Source: Pseudoalteromonas sp. EB27
GTDB taxonomy: Bacteria > Pseudomonadota > Gammaproteobacteria > Enterobacterales > Alteromonadaceae
Assembly (NCBI RefSeq): GCF_001974875.1
Contig: NZ_MTQD01000001.1
Location: 124,001-188,000, forward strand
Reading direction: 5' to 3'
DNA length: 64,000 bases
The notes under the pieces were generated by a model, which saw only the letters and a list, made by a program, of their open reading frames with translations, was not told where the DNA came from and searched no databases. Position numbers and translations under genes: made by a program. This document shows positions 1-9,500 of the stretch, in pieces; positions within the stretch are counted from its first letter, which is position 1, and the number at the start of each line of letters is the position of its first letter.

Positions 1-3000
1 AATACTATACGGTCCTTCTGCAAGTGCTGTTGGCACTTCGACTGAGAAGGTGCCATCGGCATCAACAGTGGTAGTAAACGTTTGTGGATTGCCTTGATCG
101 TCAACAATGGTGAAGGTTATTTCGGTGCCCTCAACGGCATCGCTTGTGCCACTGAGTGTCGGGGTGATGTCGTTACTTGAACCTGGGCTGGTAAGTACAA
201 GTGTCGGTGCGGTGGTATCTATTTCACCAGTGCCTGTGGCGGTGGCTTCATTACCAGCGGTGTCTTCAACACTCGCGCTAATGGTGTATGCACCTTCTGC
301 AAGTGCTACCGGTAGAGGAATTGACCACGTGCCATTGGCAAGTACGGTGGCGCTAATAGCTTGTTGTGCACCGCCATTGTCTGTCACAGTAATTGTGACT
401 TCACTGCCTTGTGATGCATCGCTTGTGCCCGAAATAGTCGGTGTTGTGTCATTCCCCACACCGTTATCTGTAACAACGAGGCTTGGGGCGGATAAGTCAA
501 CTTCACCTGTTTCTGTGGCGCTGCCGATATTACCTAGCCCATCATCTACCTGAGCCGTCACGGTGTATTCACCTTCGGCTAACTCAGTTGGCGCATCGAC
601 GCTCCATATGCCACCTGTTACCGTGGTCGTTACGGTGGTGATGTTATTCACACTGTCGGTAAAGCTTAAACTGATAATTGTGCCATCGGCTGCATCACTC
701 GTTCCGCTAATTTCTGGCGTAGTGTCGTTGGTGTCCAATAGCGTATTAATACTAATACTCGGTGCATTGGTATCTAATGTTGCACCTTCACTTAATGTGG
801 TGGTGTTACCTGCACTGTCACTTACGCTTGCTTCAATCGTAAGCGGACCATCTATAAGCGCATTTGGTACATCTGCTGACCAACTGCCATCGGCTTGCAC
901 TGTCGCTATGAACGTTTCTGTATTATTTGCATCCGTGACGTTAATCGTTATAACAGTGCCTGCTGGCGCGTTACTACTGCCACTTATGGTTGGCGTGCTG
1001 TCATTAGTGGCGCCTACGGTATCTAACGTCAATGTTGGCGCTAAGGTATCAAGGGTGCCTGTTTGTGTGGCGCCGCCGGTGTTGCCTGCGTCATCGGTGA
1101 TACTGGCTTGTACGGTGTAGCTGCCATCCGGTAATTCTGGGCTGGTTGCTTGCCATTCACCATTTGCATCAACGTTGGCGATAAGTGGATGCTCATCACC
1201 ATTACTATCAATGATAACAATATTTACAACCGTGCCCTCTGGCTCTGTTGAGGTACCACTAACAACTGGGGTGCTGTCGTTACCTAAGCCCAGTGCATCA
1301 ACGGTGACGATTGGCGTTACAGTATCAACATTGCCATTGCTATTCGCGGTGCTCTCGTTGCCTGCCGCATCGGTAATGCTGGCAACAACGCTAAAGTCAC
1401 CTTGTGCAAGGGCTGTTGACACTTCAATAGCCCAATGCCCATCGCTGCCGACTATAGTGTCAATGGTTTGCACTGTGCCTGCGCTGTCGGTGATAATGAG
1501 TGTAACGGTGCCACCAATTTCATTACTGGTGCCCTGAAGCTCGGGTGTTAAATCGCTGACATCGCCCACGTTTTGAATGGTGAGTATTGGCGCTTGCGTG
1601 TCGATGGTACTGGTGTCACTCACGGTGGTTTCGTTGCCGACACTGTCGCGTACACTTACTTCAATGGTGCTTTGACCTTCACTTAATGGTGTCGCTGGTG
1701 TGGCACTCCAGTTGCCATCCGCATCCACAAGCGCGGTGATGGTTTGTGGATTACCATCACTGTCGGTCACTATAATAGTGATTTGCGCGCCTTCCCCCGC
1801 ATCACTTGTGCCGCTAATAACCGGTGTATTGCTGTCGCTTTGTGCGGCAACCTCAACAGTAAGCATTGGCGGTGTGTTATCAAAGTCAGCTGAGCTAATT
1901 GTACGGGTATTACCTGCGGCATCGGTCGCTGTTGCGATCACTGATCCAACATCAAGTAAAGATACATCTAATCCGACTAATGACCAGTTGCCATCCGCAT
2001 CCGTTGTAGTGGTATATGTTGCACCAATACCACCGCCTACCAGTTGCTCGGTAATGGTAATTTCACTGCCTGCAGGCAAATCAGAGGTGCCGCTTAGAGT
2101 AATTAACAAACCAAGTTCAAACGTTGGTGTAAAGGCAAGTGCCGGTGGGGTTACATCTACTTCGCCACTGTCCGTGCCAGTACCTGTGTTGCCTGCGGCA
2201 TCAGTGATGCTGGCGCTGACGCTGTAATTACCTTCAGCTAATGTACTTGTTGGTGTCGCACTCCAGTTACCATTTGCATCGGTTTGTACATCAATGCTTT
2301 GGGTGGCATTTGCTGCATCTGTAAACGTAACCGTAATGGTGCTGTTAGGTGCATCACTGGTGCCAGTCACAGTTGGTGTGGTGTCGTTGGTGAGTACTGG
2401 CGCATCCACACTCACACTTGGTGCTGTGGTATCAATGGTGCCAATGTCTGTAATGTTGGTGCTGTTACCTGCCACATCGCTGATGTTGGCGGTGATCGTG
2501 TACGGCCCTTCTGCCAGTGCAATCGGTACTTCAACTGAGAAGTTGCCATCAGCACCCACAGTGGTGGTGAAGGTTTGTGTATTGCCTTGATCGTCCACTA
2601 CGGTGAAGTTAATAACCGTGCCTTCAACGGCATCGCTTGTGCCACTGAGTGTCGGGGTGATGTCGTTACTTGAGCCTGGGCTGGTAAGTACAAGCGTCGG
2701 TGCGGTGGTATCTATTTCACCAGTGCCTGTGGCGGTGGTGTCGTTGCCTGCCACATCTTCAACACTCGCGCTAATGGTGTATGCACCTTCTGCAAGTGCT
2801 ACCGGTACAGGGATTGACCACGTGCCATTGGCAAGTACAGTGGCACTCATAGTTTGCGCTGCGCCGTTGCTGTCGGTGACAACAATGGTTACTTCACTGC
2901 CTTGCGGTGCATCGCTGGTACCGGTAATAGTTGGGGTGGTATCGTTGCCTACGCCGTTGTCGGTAATAACAAGGCTCGGGCCAGTAAGGTCTATCTGACC

Positions 3001-6000
3001 TGTCTCTGTTGCACTCCCTATATTGCCCAGTCCATCATTAACGGTAGCTGTTACGGTGTATTCGCCTTCGGTTAAATCAGTTGGTGCATCAACGCTCCAG
3101 ACGCCACCCGTTACGGTTGTATCAACAGTCGTAATATTTCCTGCACTGTCTTCAAACGTTAAGCTAATGGTGGTGTCATCTGCCGCATCGCTTGTGCCAT
3201 TAATGGTTGGCGTGGTGTCGTTGGTGTCAACCAATGCATTGATACTAATGCTTGGCGCAGTGGTGTTGAGTGTTGCTGTTTCACTTAATGTGGTGCTATT
3301 ACCTGCCACATCTTCAACGCTTGTTTCAATCGTTAATGGACCATCAGTTAGCGCGTTCGGTACATCTGCTGACCAACTGCCACCGGCTTGCACTGTCGCT
3401 GTAAACGTTTCTGTATTATCTGCATCCGTGACGTTAATCGTTATAACCGTGCCTGCTGGCGCGTTCGATGTCCCACTAATTGTTGGCGTGCTGTTATTAA
3501 TTGCACCCACTGTATCCAGTGTTAATGTCGGTGCTAGAGTATCAAGGGTACCTGATTGTGTGGCGCCGCCGGTATTGCCTGCATCATCGGTGATACTGGC
3601 TTGTACGCTGTAGCTTCCATCTGGTAATTCAGGGCTGGTTGCTTGCCAATCACCATTTGCATCCACGGTGGCGGTGATTGGGTGTTCATCACCGTTACTG
3701 TCGGTAATAACAATGTTTATAACCGTGCCTGCGGGCTCTGTTGATGTGCCGCTAACGGTCGGTGTGCTGTCGTTACCTAAGCCCAATGCATCAACGGTGA
3801 CGATTGGCGTAATGGTATCAACATTGCCACTGCTGTTGGCTGTGCTCTCGTTGCCTGCCGCATCGGTAATGCTGGCGGTTACAGTAAAGTCACCTTGTGC
3901 AAGGGCTGTTGACACTTCAATAGACCAATGCCCATCGCTGCCGACTATAGTGTCAATGGTTTGCACTGTGCCTGCGCTGTCGGTGATGATGAGTGTAACG
4001 GTGCCACCAATTTCATTACTGGTGCCCTGAAGCTCGGGTGTTAAATCGCTGACATCGCCCACGTTTTGAATGGTGAGCGTTGGCGCTTGCGTGTCGATGG
4101 TACTGGTGTCACTCACGGTGGTTTCGTTGCCGACACTGTCGCGCACACTTACTTCAATGGTGCTTTCACCTTCACTTAATGGTGTGGTTGGAGTGGCGCT
4201 CCAATCACCGTTTGCATCCACAAGGGCGGTGATAGTTTGCGGATTGCCTGCGCTATCAGTAACCACGATAGTCACTTGCGCGCCTTCCCCCGCATCGCTT
4301 GTGCCGCTAATAACCGGTGTATTGCTGTCGCTTTGTGCGGCAACATCAACAGTGAGTGTCGGTGGCGTATTATCAAAGTCATCTGAGCTAATTGTGCGGG
4401 TATTACCTGCTGCATCGGTCGCTGTTGCGATCACTGAACCTAAGTTCAGTAATGAGATGTCGATACCAGTTAATGACCAGTTACCATTGGCATCTGTGGT
4501 TGTGGTGTAACTTAGCCCTACGCCACCGCCAACAAGTTGCTCGGTAATGGTAATTTCACTGCCAGCCGGTAAATCAGAGGTGCCATTTAATAACACCAAT
4601 GAGCCTAATAAGAAGGTAGGTGTAAACGCTAAATCTGGCGGGGTAACATCTACTTCGCCACTGTCTGTACCCGTGCCTGTATTGCCTGCAGCATCAGTAA
4701 TACTAGCGCTGACACTGTAATTACCTTCAGCTAATATACCTGTTGGTGTCGCGCTCCAGTTACCATTGGTGTCGGTTTGTACATCAATGCTTTGGGTGGC
4801 ATTTGCTGCATCTGTAAACGTCACCGTGATGGTGCTGTTAGGCGCATCACTGGTGCCAGTAACGGTTGGCGTGCTGTCGTTGGTTAGTAACGGCGCATCT
4901 ACACTCACACTCGGTGCTGTGGTATCAATGGTGCCGTTGCCGGTAATGTTGGTGCTGTTACCTGCCACATCGCTGATGTTGGCGGTGATCGTGTACGGCC
5001 CTTCTGCCAGTGCAATCGGTACTTCAACTGAGAAGTTGCCATCAGCATCCACAGTGGTGGTGAACGTTTGTGAGCTACCTAAATCATCCACTACGGTGAA
5101 GTTAATAACCGTGCCTTCAACGCCATCGCTTGTGCCACTGAGTGTCGGGGTGATGTCGTTACTTGAGCCTGGGCTGGTAAGTACAAGTGTCGGTGCTATG
5201 GTATCTATTTCACCAGTGCCTGTGGCTGTTGCTTCATTGCCTGCGGCATCGCTCACACTAGCGCTCACGGTGAAGTTACCTTCTGCAAGGGCTATCGTAA
5301 CAGGGGCTGACCACGCGCCACTTGCGCCAACTGTCGCGGTAATAGTTTGCTGTGCACCGGCACTGTCTGTCACAATAATAGTGACTTCACTGCCTTGTGG
5401 CGCATCGCTTGTACCCGAGATAGTCGGTGTCGTGTCATTGCTAACATCATTGTCTGCAATAACAAGGCTTGGTGCGGTTAAGTCAATCTCGCCTGTTTCG
5501 GCGGCGCTGCCGATATTACCTAGGCCATCGTCTGCCTCAGCGGTCACCGTGTATTCACCTTCGGCTAAATCAGTTGGTGCATCAATGCTCCATACACCAC
5601 CCGTTACCGTCGTATCAACAGTCGTAATATTCCCCGCACTGTCTTCAAACGTTAAGCTAATGATTGTGCCATCTGCCGCATCGCTTGTACCATTTATGGT
5701 TGGGGTGGTGTCGTTGGTATCAAGCAATGCATTAATACTAATGCTTGGGGCCGTGGTGTTGAGTGTTGCGGTTTCACTTAATGTAGTGGTATTACCGGCG
5801 TTATCGCTAACGCTAGCTTCAATGGCGAGCTCACCATCGCTCAGTGCATGCGGTACATCCGCTGACCAACTGCCATCAGCTTGTACTGTCGCGGTGAACG
5901 TTTGTGTTGTGGTGCCATCGCTCACGCTGATGCTAATAACCGTACCCGCCGGCGCATTGGTACTTCCGCTGATAGTCGGGGTGCTATCGTTCGTTGCGCC

Positions 6001-6560
6001 CACGGTATCAAGCACAAGCGTTGGCGCGAGGCTATCAATGGTGCCCGATTGTACGGCACTATCGGTGTTACCTGCGGCATCGGTAATGCTGGCTTGCACA
6101 CTGTAGCTGCCCTCTGGTAATTCAGGGCTGGTTGCTTGCCAGTTGCCGTTCGCATCGACTGTGGCTGTAATTGGTGTTTCATCGCCGTTACTGTCGGTGA
6201 TAACAATATTCACAACGGTGCCTTCAGGCTCTGTTGAGGTACCACTAATCACTGGGGTGCTGTCGTTGCCTAAGCCCAATGCATCAACGGTGATAACGGG
6301 TGTAATGGTATCTACATTACCACTGCTGTTCGCGGTGGTGTCGTTGCCTGCAGCATCGGTAATACTCGCGGTTACAGTAAAGTCTCCTTGCGCAAGCGCA
6401 CTTGGAATTTCAATGTCCCAGTGACCATCACTTTCAACGGTGGTGGTAATGGTTTGCACAGCCCCTTCGCTGTCGGTGATGATGAGTGTAACGGTGCCGC
6501 CAATTTCATTACTGGTGCCTTGTAATGTCGGTGTTAAGTCGTTTACATCGCCAACAGTTT
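1..6560 (-). repeat. 2,493 bp higher-order tandem repeat inside adhesin gene
   Basis: The same sequence recurs at exactly 2,493 bp (831 codons). The TGCCATC after the GAGAAG(G/T) run is at 51, 2544 and 5037, and the ATCAATGCTTTGGGTGG block is near 2291 and 4784. Each unit holds nine Ig-like domains averaging 277 bp. Two full-length units (1-2493 and 2494-4986) and a partial third (4987 to about 6560) are visible, and the array may continue past the left edge. Similarity fades beyond about 6560, although domain phase is kept. Confidence 0.9.
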
Positions 6561-9500
6561 GGATAGTTAATGTCGGTGCTTGCGTATCTAATGTAATTGT
6601 ATCTGTAACTGTTGTCGTATTTCCTGCTTCATCAGACACACTCACTTCGATGGTGTTATCACCTTCATTTAAATCTGTTTGTGGAGTTACTTCCCAGTTA
6701 CCATTTGTATCTACTGTAGTGGTAAGTGTTTGTTCAACCCCGTTTTCATCGGTAATAACAACCGTGATACTGGTACCAACTTCTGCATCACTAGTACCTG
6801 AAATGGTAGGTGTTGAGTCGTTAGTTACAGTATCAAAGTCAACTGTTAAGCTAGGCCCTGATGTATCTATGTTGCCTGTAGCCGTATCTAAAGCGCTATT
6901 TCCTGCAGCATCAGATACTTCAGCTTCTACAGAGTAATCGCCCGAGGCCAACTCTTGAGAAAGTTCAACACTCCAATTACCTTCTACATTTATTGTAGTG
7001 CTAAATGTGCGAACAACCCCTTGAGAATCAGTAACCGTTAAATTTATAACTGTGCCTGCAACTACTTCTGTTGTGTTACCAGAAATAACTGGGGTTGTAT
7101 CATTACTTGTTTCTAGTTCATTTACTTGTATGGTTGGAGGCGTAATATCAATTACAGCATCAAGTTCTGCACTAGCCGTTCCACCACCTATGTCTGTTAC
7201 TGTTGCACTAATTAAAATGGTGCCTTCAGCTAAATCTACAGGCGGAGTAACACTCCAAAGACCGTTTTCATCAACAACTGTGGTTAAAGTAATTGTTGCA
7301 CCCGCTGAGTCAGTGATCTGAACTTCAACCGAGGAGCCAACTTGTGCATTAAAAGTATCACCATTTATTTGAGGTGTTTGATCGTTAGTTTCGCCAATAA
7401 TATCAATGGTGATAGTCAATGCGCTTGTATCGATTGTACCTAAAGCACTTGCTGTGCCTTCATTACCAGCGCTATCACTGATACTTGCATCTACAGAGTA
7501 GGTCCCTTCTGCTAAAGCCGCTGACACTTCTGCAGTCCAACTCCCGTCTGCAATTACTTGTGCTGTAATTGTTTGTACTGCACCATTAGCATCAGTCACA
7601 GTTAGAGTAATAGTTGAACCAGCAGTCTCCCCACTAACTGTGCCTGAAATGGTCGGTGTTGTATCACTCGTATCGCCTAGCGCATTAATAGTAACTATTG
7701 GCGCTGTGGTATCAACTTCGCCTGTTGTTGTTGCGGTAGTTTCATTGCCCGCTGTATCTGTAACCGATACCTCAACCGTAAATTCGCCTTCACTTAATTC
7801 ATTGGGTACATCCACACTAAAGGTGCCATCGGCTTGCACTTCAGTGGTAATTATTTGTGGGTTACCAGCGTCATCAGTTACCGTAATAGTAACAACGGTG
7901 CCCTCAGGCTCACCCGTTGCGGTGCCTGAAATGGTTGGGGTGGTGTCGTTAATATCACCTACGGGGTCAATAATAACTGTTGGCGCGGCAGTATCAACTT
8001 CGCCTGTTGTTGTTGCGGTAGTTTCATTACCTGCAGTATCTGTAACCGATACCTCAACCGTAAATTCGCCTTCGCTTAATTCATTGGGTACATCCACACT
8101 AAAGGTGCCATCGGCTTGCACTTCTGTGGTTATGGTTTCCGGATTACCCGCGTCATCAATGACTGTAATTGTAACAACCGTGCCCTCCGGCTCGCCCGTT
8201 GCTGTACCTGAAATGGTTGGGGTTGTGTCGTTAGTATCAGCCAGTGCGTCTATCGTGATCACCGGAGCTGAAGTATCAACTTCTCCCGCTGTTGTTGCTG
8301 TGGTTTCATTACCTGCGGTATCGGTAACCGATACTTCAACGGTGAATTCGCCTTCGCTTAATTCATTTGGTACATCCACACTAAAGGTGCCATCGGCTTG
8401 CACTTCAGTGGTAATTATTTGTGGGTTACCAGCGTCATCAGTTACCGTAATAGTAACAACGGTGCCCTCTGGCTCGCCCGTTGCTGTGCCTGAAATTGTC
8501 GGTGTGGTGTCATTGCTATCTGCCAGTGGATCAATCGTAATAGCAGGAGCTGAAGTATCAATAGTACCCGTTGTTACTTCTGTACTTACGTTACCAGCAG
8601 TATCAGTGATTGATACGTCTACGCTGTATTCGCCTTCACTTAATTCATCTGGTACATCAACAGTGTAAGTGCCGTCAGCGAGTACTTCTGTAGTGATGGT
8701 TTGTGGGTTACCAGCTTCATCAGTCACGGTAATAGTAATAACCGTGCCTTCTGGCTCGCCAGTTGCAGTGCCTGAAATAGTCGGTGTTGTATCGTTGCTA
8801 TCAGCGAGTGCATCAATCGTAATAGTTGGTGCGGTATTATCGATAGTTCCTTGTGCTGAAGTTTCACTTTGGTTACCTGCTTCATCGCTAACGATGACAT
8901 TAACGCTAAAGTCACCTTCAACTAACTCATTAATAGCATCAGCTGTCCAGCTACCATCAGCTAGCGTTTGTGTTGTAATTGTTTGTGTATTACCACCAGC
9001 ATCTGTCAATGTTAACGTAACCGTTGTTCCAGCTGGCACATTTTGTACGGAACCTGAAATTGTTGGAGTAGTATCGGCGCTATCTGGGATTGTATTAATT
9101 GCTATAATTGGAGCTGATAAATCAATTGTTCCAGTACCAGTATCGCTTGCTTCATTACCTGCAGCGTCTGTTACTGTTGCCGTAATTGTAAAGTCGCCTT
9201 CAGCAACAGCTTGGGTTGCCCCAACTTGCCAAGTTCCATCTTCTGACACAACCGCCGTCAATGTTTGAGATTCACCATTTGCATCAGTAACTAAAACACT
9301 AACAAGGCTACCCGGATCTACATCACTCGTTGTTCCGCTAAATGTAGGCGTTGTATCGTTTGAATCAGCAAAGTCATTTACTGCAACTAAAGGAGGGGTG
9401 GTATCAACTGAGCCTAATTGTGAATCTTGAGCTGCGTTACCTGCATTATCAGATACATTAGCAGTTACGGTAAAATCCCCCTCACTTAAAGCAGTTGGAA

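Noticed and set aside
7640-8860. Regular repeats resembling a CRISPR array
   Set aside because: Units are 282 bp, contiguous and coding, with no short repeat-spacer structure and no cas genes nearby.
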